22,368 nt of DNA from Sulfurimonas sp. UBA6014 (GCA_002428085.1 DJAA01000008.1:595-22962); one strand, 5' to 3'; positions 1 to 7,675 are shown, numbered from the stretch's first letter. Notes: generated from the sequence alone by a model not told the origin. Program-made: numbers and translations.

Positions 1-22
1 TTCCCAAGCTGGAGCTTGGGAA
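1..22. repeat. Perfect 10-bp palindrome (REP-like) downstream of nifK
   Basis: The arms TTCCCAAGCT (1-10) and AGCTTGGGAA (13-22) are exact reverse complements around a GG loop, followed by CGAG. The element lies 26 bp beyond the nifK stop, so in the nif transcript it would form a very stable hairpin. No T-run follows within the window, so it may block 3' exonucleases rather than act as a classic terminator. Its form resembles dispersed REP-type palindromes; only one copy is visible, so family membership is inferred. Confidence 0.6.
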
Positions 23-48
23 CGAGAAAATGAAGAAAAAATGATAAA

Positions 49-1593
49 TTAGCGAACCAAGTCGAAGAAGTAGTCAGTTGAAGCGATTTCTTTTGTCTCT
101 TCGTCTAACTGGTCTAACACTTTGTTTGTAATCCAAGTGAGCAAGTTAATTGCGCCATCGTATCCGCTGATTGAATAACGGTGTAAATGGTGACGGTCAA
201 ATATTGGAAAACCAATATAGATTAATGGAATGTTTGTATCTCTCATAAGCTCTTTACCGTAACTGTTACCGATCATAAAATCAACCGGCTCTGTAAACAG
301 TAATGAACGCATGTGCCATAAATCTTTACCCGCCCATACATGACAATCTTTTGCAGCAGGTGAAGTATCAAGCAGTGCTCTCATCTCTTCTTCCCAACCA
401 CGTGCAGGATTGTTACAAAGTACGTGAGTCGGTTCAGCACCCATCTCTAGTAAGAATGAAACCATACCTACCAAGAAGTCCGGATCTCCCCAGATGGCGA
501 ATTTTTTACCATGCATATACGGGTAAGAATCCTGCATAGCATCGACCAAACGGCCACGTTCAGTTTTAAGTTTTTGAGGAACATCTTTGCCTGTGAGTTC
601 AGCTAACTTCATCACAAATTCATCTGTCCCTTTGAGGCCGATTGGGTTAGAAAAACCACCTGCATGTTTCTCTTTTTTGAACATTTTCATCGTTTTTACA
701 GTTGCATATTTTTGTAAAGAGATCGTCGCTTTTGCATTAAGGCAATCTTTTGCATCTGCAATTGGCGTTCCTCCTGCAAACATGCTGTAATCACCCGCAG
801 GCATATCCCACTGGTCAGAGTGATCTCCGAGCATTGTATACTCAGCGCCAAAAGATTCTACTATAGCTTTAACAGAACGGATAGACCCTATATACGTCTC
901 AAATCCTGGAATAATGTTAATCTTGCCATTCGTTTCCTCTTTTTTATGACCCTCACTCAGCTGAGATAAAATCCCGTGCATCATGTTGTCATACCCTGTA
1001 ATATGACTTCCTGTAAACGATGGAGTGTGCGCATACGTGATAGGAAAATCTGCTCCTAAAAACTCGCCGCCATCTTCTTCTTTTGCAGCACTCGCAAACG
1101 CAAACAAGTCATCACCGATAACCTCAGCCATACATGTCGTAGAAACTGCAATCATCTCAGGCTTGTAAAGAGCCGCACAGTTTTTTAGACCATCTTTCAT
1201 ATTTGTAAGACCGCCAAAAACCGCAGCATCTTCAGTCATAGAGTCTGAAACACAAGGTGTCGGCTCTTTAAAGTGACGTGTAAAATAAGAACGAAAATAC
1301 GCAACACACCCATGAGAACCATGAACATATGGCATCGTATTTTCAAACCCGAGTGCCACCATAACGGCACCAAGAGGTTGGCATGCTTTTGCAGGATTGA
1401 TCGTGATAGCTTCACGAGCGAGATTTTTTTCTCTATAATCCCAACTCTTTGTCCACTCAGCAATCTCAGCAGTTTTCGCAGGATTTACGGCACCCATTCC
1501 GCCTTCAAATTGCTTTTTATTTTTTAGAACTTCTTTGTATTCTGGTTTGAGAAAAAGATCTTTACCATTTACAATATTATTGACATCTTGCAT
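49..1593 (-). CDS. nifK: Nitrogenase molybdenum-iron protein beta chain
   Basis: NifK is the beta subunit of the MoFe protein (dinitrogenase), an alpha2beta2 cytoplasmic enzyme in which each alpha-beta pair shares one P-cluster. The P-cluster ligands are visible at Cys71 (AKACQPLG), Cys96 (HGSHGC) and Cys154 (STTC). Ser192, in HTPSFTGS, matches the serine that ligates the oxidised P-cluster. At 514 residues it has the usual length of the long, Azotobacter-type beta chain. Its ATG overlaps the nifD stop by one base (TAATG), with GGAG lying inside the end of nifD, so the two subunits are translationally coupled. It is the last gene of nifH-orf115-nifD-nifK, and a palindrome follows the stop. 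Nothing is degraded, and it should be functional. Confidence 0.98.
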   Translation of the reverse strand: MQDVNNIVNGKDLFLKPEYKEVLKNKKQFEGGMGAVNPAKTAEIAEWTKSWDYREKNLAREAITINPAKACQPLGAVMVALGFENTMPYVHGSHGCVAYFRSYFTRHFKEPTPCVSDSMTEDAAVFGGLTNMKDGLKNCAALYKPEMIAVSTTCMAEVIGDDLFAFASAAKEEDGGEFLGADFPITYAHTPSFTGSHITGYDNMMHGILSQLSEGHKKEETNGKINIIPGFETYIGSIRSVKAIVESFGAEYTMLGDHSDQWDMPAGDYSMFAGGTPIADAKDCLNAKATISLQKYATVKTMKMFKKEKHAGGFSNPIGLKGTDEFVMKLAELTGKDVPQKLKTERGRLVDAMQDSYPYMHGKKFAIWGDPDFLVGMVSFLLEMGAEPTHVLCNNPARGWEEEMRALLDTSPAAKDCHVWAGKDLWHMRSLLFTEPVDFMIGNSYGKELMRDTNIPLIYIGFPIFDRHHLHRYSISGYDGAINLLTWITNKVLDQLDEETKEIASTDYFFDLVR

Positions 1594-3065
1594 TACACTT
1601 CTCCTTCTTTATCCCAAGGTGCTTTTGTGTGAGCCCATACTGGAGAGTTTATTGCAAGATCCATATCTGCTGCGAATATTGCAAAACCATCATAACCATG
1701 ATAAGGACCACTATAATCCCATGAGTGCATCTGTCTGTAAGGAAGACCCATTTTTTGAAATACATATTTTTCTTTGATACCCGAAGCTACTAAATCTGGT
1801 TGTAATTTTTTAACAAAGGCTTCAAGCTCATACTCGTTGACATCATCATAAATAACAGTTGAGCGAAAAATCTCATCTTTGGTTCTTTTGTAGTCATCAT
1901 CATGAGCAAACTCATATCCTGTTCCGATAACTTCCATACCCAAATCTTCATACGCACCAATAACGTGACGAGGACGTAGACCGCCGACGAACAACATAAC
2001 TGTTTTGCCCTCAAGACGTGGACGATATTTTGCTGCAATTGCATCGACCATCGGTTGATATTTTGCAATCACTGCTTCACACTTGGCTTGAATGCTCTCA
2101 TCAAAAAAAGCAGCGATTTTACGCAAAGATATGATAGTTTGTGTTGGACCAAAGAAGTTATACTCTATCCAAGGAATCCCATACTCTTTTTCCATGTGAC
2201 GGGAGATATAGTTCATAGAACGGTAGCAGTGCAACAAGTTGAGTTTCACTTTTGTTGTTTGAACCATCTCTTTAATCGTCGCATCACCCGACCACTGCGC
2301 TACAACACGCAAGCCCATTTCCTCAAGTAAAATACGGCTCGACCAAGCGTCTCCACCAATATTATAATCCCCGATGATAGCGACATCATAGTCAGTTACC
2401 TCGATAGGCTCACCAAGGACAGTAGGACTTCCATCAAAAACATAATCACGCACCGCATCATTTGCAATATGGTGACCAAGAGACTGAGAAACCCCACGGA
2501 AACCTTCACAGTTTACGGGAACTATCGTTTGACCTGTTTTTTTAGCATACTGTTTTGAAGCGGCATTGATATCATCACCGATAAGACCAATTGGGCACTC
2601 AGATTGCACTGTAATCCCGTTGTTTAACGGAAAAAGCGAATCTATCTCTTCTAAACATTTTGTCAATTTTTTGTCACCACCGAAAACGATGTCTTTTTCT
2701 TGAAAATCTGAAGAGAAATTCATAGTAACAAAAGTATCAACTCCTGTTGTCCCTATGTAGTAGTTACGGCGACCTGCACGGCTGTATTGTCCACAACCGA
2801 TAGGACCATGTGAGATATGAACCATATCTTTTACTGGACCCCATACAACGCCTTTACTCCCTGCATACGCACATCCGCGTTGACTCATGACACCAGCGAC
2901 TGTTTTCTTGTTTGAGCGGACATCACCACACGTTTTTTGACTTTCATCATCCGGACTGCCCACACCCAAGTGTTTAGAACGGTTTTTTGCAGCTTTTTCA
3001 GGATACGCTTTTAAAACTTCCTCGATAGCCGCTTTTTGTTTTGATTCCAATGATTCTGGACCCAT
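1593..3065 (-). CDS. nifD: Nitrogenase molybdenum-iron protein alpha chain
   Basis: NifD is the alpha subunit of the MoFe protein and carries the FeMo-cofactor, where N2 and protons are reduced. The P-cluster cysteines are Cys65, Cys91 and Cys157. The FeMo-co ligands are Cys280 (LNLLHCYRS) and His447 (RQMHSWD). Active-site residues of the Azotobacter enzyme are conserved: Val73 (its alpha-70), Arg99 (alpha-96), Gln194 (alpha-191) and His198 (alpha-195). Together these identify a molybdenum rather than a V- or Fe-only nitrogenase. The length of 490 residues is typical. It follows orf115 by 36 bp and is coupled to nifK by a one-base stop/start overlap. No truncation is seen. Confidence 0.98.
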   Translation of the reverse strand: MGPESLESKQKAAIEEVLKAYPEKAAKNRSKHLGVGSPDDESQKTCGDVRSNKKTVAGVMSQRGCAYAGSKGVVWGPVKDMVHISHGPIGCGQYSRAGRRNYYIGTTGVDTFVTMNFSSDFQEKDIVFGGDKKLTKCLEEIDSLFPLNNGITVQSECPIGLIGDDINAASKQYAKKTGQTIVPVNCEGFRGVSQSLGHHIANDAVRDYVFDGSPTVLGEPIEVTDYDVAIIGDYNIGGDAWSSRILLEEMGLRVVAQWSGDATIKEMVQTTKVKLNLLHCYRSMNYISRHMEKEYGIPWIEYNFFGPTQTIISLRKIAAFFDESIQAKCEAVIAKYQPMVDAIAAKYRPRLEGKTVMLFVGGLRPRHVIGAYEDLGMEVIGTGYEFAHDDDYKRTKDEIFRSTVIYDDVNEYELEAFVKKLQPDLVASGIKEKYVFQKMGLPYRQMHSWDYSGPYHGYDGFAIFAADMDLAINSPVWAHTKAPWDKEGEV

Positions 3066-3101
3066 TTTCTCCCCCTTTTTATCTAGTGTTGAGTTAACTT
3101 C

Positions 3102-3449
3102 TTATGCAGCTCTAATTTTAAAGTGAGCCATTGAGTCAAATTTTTTACAAAGAGCCATCGTCTCATCATCACTATCTAATCTTTTTGAAATCTCAGCAAT
3201 TTGATAACGGTTTGTGTAAATCATATAATCTGTTTCAGCAGTTTTTATATAATGGACAAGCGCTTTGAACATAAAGGTATTTTTGTTTGTATAAGAAAGC
3301 TCTTCTTTTTGACCATGGTATTCAGTAGACATTTTAATCTCATTAATACCTGATGCATCTATATTGGCTTCATCTAACTTTGCAATAACTGCCTCGTCTG
3401 GAATTTTGTTACCCATTTCAGCTGGGAATCTAAAACCTAGTATAAACAT
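3102..3449 (-). CDS. Unrecognised 115-aa protein between nifH and nifD
   Basis: This small acidic/mixed-charge protein has one cysteine (in MALCKKF), no signal peptide and no membrane segment. It begins MFILGFRFPAEMGNKIP and ends in the basic tail HFKIRAA. The start is supported by AGGAG five to six bases before the ATG. It sits inside the structural nif operon, 96 bp after nifH and 36 bp before nifD, so it must be made together with nitrogenase. In archaea and clostridia this slot is taken by PII-like NifI1/NifI2, but the PII T-loop and nucleotide motifs are absent here. I also do not see the NifW, NifT, NifX or CowN patterns. Function is unknown; the position suggests a nitrogenase-binding, protective or regulatory role. 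Confidence 0.85.
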   Translation of the reverse strand: MFILGFRFPAEMGNKIPDEAVIAKLDEANIDASGINEIKMSTEYHGQKEELSYTNKNTFMFKALVHYIKTAETDYMIYTNRYQIAEISKRLDSDDETMALCKKFDSMAHFKIRAA

Positions 3450-3492
3450 GTATTTCTCCTGTTTGATCTATTATTTTTTTTATGAGAATTTT

Positions 3493-3516
3493 GTGACTCC
3501 CTTTATGGGGAATCAC
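3493..3516 (-). promoter_or_regulatory. Stem-loop in the nifH-orf115 intergenic region
   Basis: On the minus (transcribed) strand GTGATTCCC and GGGAGTCAC pair over nine positions, one of them a G-T wobble, around a six-base CATAAA loop. It begins about 30 bases after the nifH stop. The following sequence is A-rich rather than T-rich, so a plain intrinsic terminator is unlikely. Stem-loops after nifH that stabilise nifH mRNA or lower downstream nifDK expression are known in other diazotrophs, and this is the likely role. A weaker overlapping ACACT/AGTGT hairpin lies just upstream. Confidence 0.65.
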
Positions 3517-3545
3517 ACTAAAGCGTAAGTGTCCAGAAGCAATGA

Positions 3546-4454
3546 CTACGCTTCTGCTTCACCTTTACCGATGTTATCTTCATCTGCTTCTAAGTCAAGA
3601 CCAAATTTCATAATAAGTTCTTCAAGATCATCCATCTCTAAAGGAGTTGGAATAATTTTGTAATCATTAGCGATGATTTTACGAGCGAGTTCTTTGTACT
3701 CTAAAGCTTGATCAGATTTTGGACTATACTCAACAACCGTCATACGACGAATTTCGGCACGTTGAACGATATTGTTACGTGGAACAAAGTGAATCATATG
3801 TGTTCCAAGATCTTCAGCTAATGCAACAGCAAGGTCGTACTCAAAATCTGTCATACGAGCGTTACAAATAAGACCCGCAAGTCTTACTCCACCAGTATTT
3901 GCGTATTTTAAAATCCCTTTTGAGATGTTATTTGCAGCATACATGGCCATCATTTCACCAGACATAACGATATAAATTTCTTGCGCTTTACCTTCACGAA
4001 TTGGCATAGCAAATCCACCACAAACAACGTCCCCTAGAACGTCATAAGATACGAAATCAAGACCTTCAGCATCATATGCACCCTCTTCTTCAAGAAAGTT
4101 AATTGCCGTAATTACACCACGACCAGCACAACCAACTCCTGGCTCAGGACCACCTGACTCAGTACAGTTAATCCAGCCACCTGAAGTGTCTGCGGAAAAT
4201 ATTCCCGCACCAGGTTTGAGTGCATCTTCAAGCTCTAAATCTTCAACTGTACCCATTTCAGCAGCGAGTTGTAAAATAGTATTTTGAGCTTTTTCATGCA
4301 ATATCAAACGTGTTGAATCTGCTTTAGGATCACAACCGACAATCATAATATTTTTATCGAAGTAATGAGCCATTGCAGCCAACGTATTTTGAGATGTGGT
4401 TGATTTACCAATCCCACCCTTTCCATAGAACGCTATTTGACGTAATGCAGCCAT
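3546..4454 (-). CDS. nifH: Nitrogenase iron protein (dinitrogenase reductase)
   Basis: NifH is the homodimeric ATP-dependent reductase that passes electrons to the MoFe protein and also helps build its P-cluster and FeMo-co. Visible are the Walker A loop GKGGIGKST (residues 11-19), the [4Fe-4S] ligands Cys109 (GVGCAGRG) and Cys145 (VVCGGF), and Arg112, the residue ADP-ribosylated by DraT in other diazotrophs. Residues 81-96, between DALK and CTESGG, are about nine residues longer than the equivalent stretch of Azotobacter NifH as I recall it. Total length is 302 residues. AAGGAG precedes the ATG. It is first in its operon, with a 244-bp leader and promoter region, and is followed by a stem-loop. 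Confidence 0.98.
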   Translation of the reverse strand: MAALRQIAFYGKGGIGKSTTSQNTLAAMAHYFDKNIMIVGCDPKADSTRLILHEKAQNTILQLAAEMGTVEDLELEDALKPGAGIFSADTSGGWINCTESGGPEPGVGCAGRGVITAINFLEEEGAYDAEGLDFVSYDVLGDVVCGGFAMPIREGKAQEIYIVMSGEMMAMYAANNISKGILKYANTGGVRLAGLICNARMTDFEYDLAVALAEDLGTHMIHFVPRNNIVQRAEIRRMTVVEYSPKSDQALEYKELARKIIANDYKIIPTPLEMDDLEELIMKFGLDLEADEDNIGKGEAEA

Positions 4455-4698
4455 TTTTTCTCCTTAATTTAGCACACCCGCAAAACCTATTTTTCATAAG
4501 TCTTTTTGATACGCTATGTCTTACAAACTGATATATGCATCCTCTATTCTAGGTTTTTAAAGCACCAAAGAGGAATAAATAACGCATCTACTGACAAAAG
4601 AACAAAACAAGTACATATTTGTAAGAATAGATTATGCAGAAGCCGCTTTTTTGGGCTTGGCAATATGAAAAGTTTCTTATTTTAAATGGATAGAAAGA
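4455..4698 (-). promoter_or_regulatory. nifH upstream region (promoter and leader)
   Basis: This 244-bp non-coding stretch separates nifH from the diguanylate cyclase gene upstream of it. It holds the shared nif motif (4535-4553). An exact 8-bp inverted repeat, AAAACCTA (4482-4489) and TAGGTTTT (4550-4557), is separated by 60 bp and overlaps one edge of that motif. On the minus strand TAGAAT within the motif could serve as a -10 element, but no convincing -35 is seen. I found no GG-N10-GC sigma-54 core on the nifH strand. A short AAGCC/GGCTT hairpin lies at 4640-4658. Confidence 0.55.
4535..4553 (-). promoter_or_regulatory. Shared nif motif, nifH copy
   Basis: The minus strand reads CCTAGAATAGAGGATGCAT. 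It matches the nifB-proximal copy (11421-11439) at 14 of 19 positions, with CCTAGAA and ATGCAT identical at both ends. It lies about 80 bp upstream of the nifH ATG. It could be a regulator site or an unusual promoter core. Found by eye comparison of intergenic regions only. Confidence 0.5.
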
Positions 4699-5772
4699 TT
4701 AAAATGAAATTCTATTTCTTCCATTTTGTTTGGATTTATAGAGGTTGGTATCACCAATTTTTACGATAGTTTCTAAATCATCATAACTTTCGCTGTGTGT
4801 TGCACCGAGGCTGATGGTGACATTAAGGTTTAAATCTGCATATTGCACACTTTTTGCTTCTATGACTTTTCGTATGCGCTCTCCGATTTCGACCGCTTCT
4901 TCTAAGCTCGTCTGCGGCAGAACGATACCAAACTCTTCGCCACCTAATCTTCCAACCACATCTTTTTCTCTCGTCTCTTGCATAAGAGTATCTGCCACCA
5001 TTTTGATGACAATATCACCAGCATCATGACCGTAAGTATCGTTTACTTTTTTGAAATGGTCGATATCGAGCATGATGAAGCTAAAGCCTTTATTGTGCGC
5101 AAAAATTCTTCGCGATGTGTCATACCAACTTCTTCGATTGAGGAGATTTGACAAAACATCAATGGAAGATACGATGTGCATTTGGTAAGCGTTTTCATAC
5201 GCTTCTTCGCCATTTTTTCTGTTGAGTGCAACCACGGCAAAAACATAAATTGCCAAAGGAACAGAAAATATGATGTAAATGAAAATCTCTTCCTCGCTTT
5301 TGTGAAAAAGAGCAAACAAAACAAGAACAAGTAAAATCTGATAACTCTCCATAATAATATAGATCTTTTTCGTAATTAAAGGTCCAATCATAATGGTTGC
5401 AACAAGGTAATAAACCCAGTTATAGCCCACAAAATGGATGTCGTTATTAAAGGCAATATATCCATACGTGAGTGCCGAATAGCCGAGTGTCCCAAAAAAA
5501 GTAATCGCTTCGACTCTGTAACGCTCAAAAAAAGAGTGCGCGACGGCAACCACCACCATGACCGCAAAAAATATTGCAACAAGCCGCACAGCAAGAACAC
5601 CGCTCCAATACTGCGTGCCTCCATAAATCTTATAATCAAATAGCAAATACAGCGTTGCCAATAAAAGACCCAAATAGCTAAAAATTAAAAAAGTTTTAAG
5701 TATTCTTTTCCCATGAAACGCCTCATAGCTCTCAAAATTAACCAATCTGTTGTGATTTATATCTTGATTCAT
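4699..5772 (-). CDS. Membrane-bound diguanylate cyclase (GGDEF)
   Basis: The enzyme is predicted to make cyclic di-GMP from two GTP. The N-terminal half (about 25-183) has five or six hydrophobic segments, roughly 25-45, 59-79, 91-108, 120-138, 144-157 and 163-183, forming a membrane sensor of unknown signal. The C-terminal GGDEF domain (about 200-357) has the metal-binding LDIDHF (Asp236), the NDTYGHDAGD segment and an intact GGEEF active site (277-281). REKD (268-271) lies exactly five residues before GGEEF and is a complete RxxD inhibitory site, so the enzyme should be active and product-inhibited. It stands alone between the nifB operon and nifH, with its own promoter and a palindrome on that promoter. 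A direct link to nitrogen fixation is only positional. Confidence 0.93.
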   Translation of the reverse strand: MNQDINHNRLVNFESYEAFHGKRILKTFLIFSYLGLLLATLYLLFDYKIYGGTQYWSGVLAVRLVAIFFAVMVVVAVAHSFFERYRVEAITFFGTLGYSALTYGYIAFNNDIHFVGYNWVYYLVATIMIGPLITKKIYIIMESYQILLVLVLFALFHKSEEEIFIYIIFSVPLAIYVFAVVALNRKNGEEAYENAYQMHIVSSIDVLSNLLNRRSWYDTSRRIFAHNKGFSFIMLDIDHFKKVNDTYGHDAGDIVIKMVADTLMQETREKDVVGRLGGEEFGIVLPQTSLEEAVEIGERIRKVIEAKSVQYADLNLNVTISLGATHSESYDDLETIVKIGDTNLYKSKQNGRNRISF

Positions 5773-5812
5773 GTAAACTGATACACCCTTTTTTATTTAT
5801 GTTTATAAAACG

Positions 5813-5842
5813 ATTGTATCTCTTTTGACAATACGTTGTCAA
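5813..5842 (-). promoter_or_regulatory. Sigma-70-type promoter of the diguanylate cyclase gene
   Basis: On the minus strand a perfect TTGACA (plus-strand 5837-5842) is followed after 18 bases by TACAAT (5813-5818). Transcription would start near 5806, leaving a leader of about 35 bases before the ATG at 5772. A leader GGGTG may serve as a weak ribosome binding site. Confidence 0.65.
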
Positions 5843-5843
5843 A
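5824..5843. promoter_or_regulatory. Palindrome over the diguanylate cyclase -35 box
   Basis: TTTGACAA (5824-5831) and TTGTCAAA (5836-5843) are exact reverse complements around TACG. The palindrome covers the -35 box and much of the spacer, the position of a repressor operator. Its right arm also belongs to a second, longer imperfect inverted repeat: 5836-5849 against 5870-5883, 12 of 14 bases paired, including CAACGC/GCGTTG. The two foldings exclude one another. The longer one may close transcripts arriving from the LRR-GNAT gene. Confidence 0.55.
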
Positions 5844-5904
5844 CAACGCTTTTAGGCAAAATAGTAAGTGCGTTGCTTGACGACCAAGAAGGCGAGAGTT
5901 TTGG

Positions 5905-7407
5905 CTAGAGGTGGAAGTGGTAAATACTGAGGTGTGTCCGTTTTAGTCCGCGTCTTGTATAAAATTTAAGTGCGTTATCATTGTTTATATCTGCTGCGAG
6001 TTGGATTCTTTTGTATCCGTATTCATAGGCTAAGGCTCTCATTTTATTGACTAAACGGCTTCCTACCCCCATGACTCGGTACTCTTCTTTGACGACCAAA
6101 TCTTCAAGCTGACCTATAAAACTCCCCTCAGCACTTGAGATGAGACGCTGCATGGTGAGCATGCCTACCACTTTGTTTTCATGCCTTGCCACTAAAAGGT
6201 CGCTTCCCTTATTGTAGTAGAGTTGTTTGAGTCCAGCATATTGTTTATCAAAATCTATCTCAAAATCGGACTCTATTGCAAACAAAATCCCCAGCAGCTC
6301 CGCCATCTCTTTTAAATCTTCCTCTTTTGCATTTTCGATTGTAATCCCCGACTTCATATTTAAGTCACAAATCTCGGGGTCTAAAATAGCAATGACTTTT
6401 TTTGCATGTTCATTCAATGGATTTCCACCTATATAGAGTGTGTTTAAATGTAACAAATTTGCCAAAGTGTCAGGCAAATCTACGATATTGTTCCCCTCAA
6501 TGTCTAAGTGAACGAGTTTTGTATAACGCTGCAGCGCATCGGGAACGCTGCTGATTTCGTTTGATGCATAACATAAATTTTCAAGTGCGGTCGATGGAGG
6601 CAATATAAACTCTTTAAGCCCACAGCTCTCACATGAGAGTTCGCGCAAATAAGGGGCAAAATCATCACTCATGGTCAATTCTTCTAAAACATTCTCATCA
6701 AGAGTGAGCACTTCAAGAGAGTCAAGCCCATGAAGATGCAAAGAGGTGAGATTGTTTGCTGTAAGATTGACATTTTCAACATCGAGTTCAAAAAAAGCTT
6801 CATCTATTTTTTCCAAACGATTATCGCTCATTTCGATCTCTTCAAGCGAGAGAAGATTTGAGACACTCTCGGGAAGTTCACTGATGAAGTTTGCACTCAC
6901 ATTGAGTCTTTGCAGATTTCCCAAAACACAAAGAAGTGCGCCAATATCTTTTAAAAAGTTACTTGAGAGGTTGAGTGTTCGCAATTCATTGTCTCTCTCA
7001 AAAACAGCGCCTACCTCTTTGAGGGAGTTTGAACTCACATCTAAAACACGCAACTCTTTACATTGTCCCAAAATAGAAATATCAGCAAGTGCATTACCAC
7101 TCACATTTAAAGAGCGTAAAGAGGTATTTAAAAGCAAATTGGGGAGTTTCTCAAATCTATTTCTTCTCATATCAAGATTACTTAAATGGGAGAGATTTTT
7201 TAGAGACTCTGGCAATGTACTCAATCTGTTGTGAGATAAGTTGAGTGCGAGGAGATTGACCAAAATACCAAAACTCTCAGGAATTTCTTTGAGTGAATGA
7301 CCGCTTAAATCAAGGCGTGTAATCTCTTCTGGTGTGGTAACGCTGCTCTCTATCGCCCCATATTGGTCAAGCCAAGTTTTTAGTCTGTCCCATTCATAGT
7401 CATACAT
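5905..7407 (-). CDS. Leucine-rich-repeat protein fused to a GNAT acetyltransferase
   Basis: This 500-residue two-domain protein has an N-terminal array of about a dozen leucine-rich repeats of 20-23 residues (about 31-330), with LxxLxLSxNxL patterns such as LNLSHNRLSTLPESL. The C-terminal GNAT domain (about 355-500) has the acetyl-CoA loop RVMGVG (444-449) after the DLVVKEEY strand, and NNDNALKFYTRRGL near the end. GNAT enzymes transfer acetyl from acetyl-CoA to amines; the LRR probably selects the substrate protein (inference). I start at the ATG at 7407, which overlaps the preceding gene by 8 bp. A TTG at 7443 would add 12 residues but has a weaker ribosome site. It is the last gene of the nifB operon. 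No signal peptide is seen, so it is cytoplasmic. Substrate unknown. Confidence 0.88.
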   Translation of the reverse strand: MYDYEWDRLKTWLDQYGAIESSVTTPEEITRLDLSGHSLKEIPESFGILVNLLALNLSHNRLSTLPESLKNLSHLSNLDMRRNRFEKLPNLLLNTSLRSLNVSGNALADISILGQCKELRVLDVSSNSLKEVGAVFERDNELRTLNLSSNFLKDIGALLCVLGNLQRLNVSANFISELPESVSNLLSLEEIEMSDNRLEKIDEAFFELDVENVNLTANNLTSLHLHGLDSLEVLTLDENVLEELTMSDDFAPYLRELSCESCGLKEFILPPSTALENLCYASNEISSVPDALQRYTKLVHLDIEGNNIVDLPDTLANLLHLNTLYIGGNPLNEHAKKVIAILDPEICDLNMKSGITIENAKEEDLKEMAELLGILFAIESDFEIDFDKQYAGLKQLYYNKGSDLLVARHENKVVGMLTMQRLISSAEGSFIGQLEDLVVKEEYRVMGVGSRLVNKMRALAYEYGYKRIQLAADINNDNALKFYTRRGLKRTHLSIYHFHL

Positions 7408-7675
7408 CCTCTTGTTCCTCCCCCAATCGTTTGAGTCGCTCAACTCTTTGCTTGATTACATAGGCAATCTCATCATAATCAAATTTTCCAAATACACTCA
7501 TATCGTATATTTTTACCAATGCCACGCGACAGCAGCTTTTGTTGCATTCTGTGACTAGTTTTTTGGCTTTTTTAAAAGGTAACGCAGTATTTTGAAATAT
7601 ATCTATTGCCTGAGCGACACTTTTCTCACCGCATTCACACACTTGCATTTTGAGAATTTCTTCTTGATTTTTCAT
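7400..7675 (-). CDS. Small cysteine-rich protein of the nifB operon
   Basis: This 91-residue protein has five cysteines: Cys13 and Cys15 (VCECG) and Cys44, Cys48 and Cys49 (TECNKSCCR), followed by a charged C-terminal helix. The spacing CxC-x28-CxxxC is reminiscent of, but does not match, the BFD-like [2Fe-2S] pattern CxC-x(about 32)-CxxC found in the middle of NifU. A metal or Fe-S site is therefore plausible but unproven. It begins 11 bp after the DUF683 gene without a clear Shine-Dalgarno sequence, suggesting translational coupling, and its stop overlaps the start of the LRR-GNAT gene. I do not recognise a named family. Confidence 0.82.
   Translation of the reverse strand: MKNQEEILKMQVCECGEKSVAQAIDIFQNTALPFKKAKKLVTECNKSCCRVALVKIYDMSVFGKFDYDEIAYVIKQRVERLKRLGEEQEDV

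Noticed and set aside
3102..3449. PII-like NifI between nifH and nifD
   Set aside because: The position fits, but the T-loop and the PII nucleotide-binding motifs are absent.
4455..4698. Sigma-54 (-24/-12) promoter for nifH
   Set aside because: Every GC dinucleotide I checked in this region lacks CC ten bases downstream on the plus strand, so no GG-N10-GC core is present in the nifH direction.
6746..7234. 162-residue open frame on the plus strand opposite the LRR gene
   Set aside because: Ser/Leu/Lys-rich with no recognisable domain; an antisense by-product of the leucine-rich repeats.
7408..7443. TTG start extending the LRR-GNAT protein by 12 residues
   Set aside because: Only a weak AAAGAG precedes it, while the ATG at 7407 gives the usual short overlap with the preceding gene.
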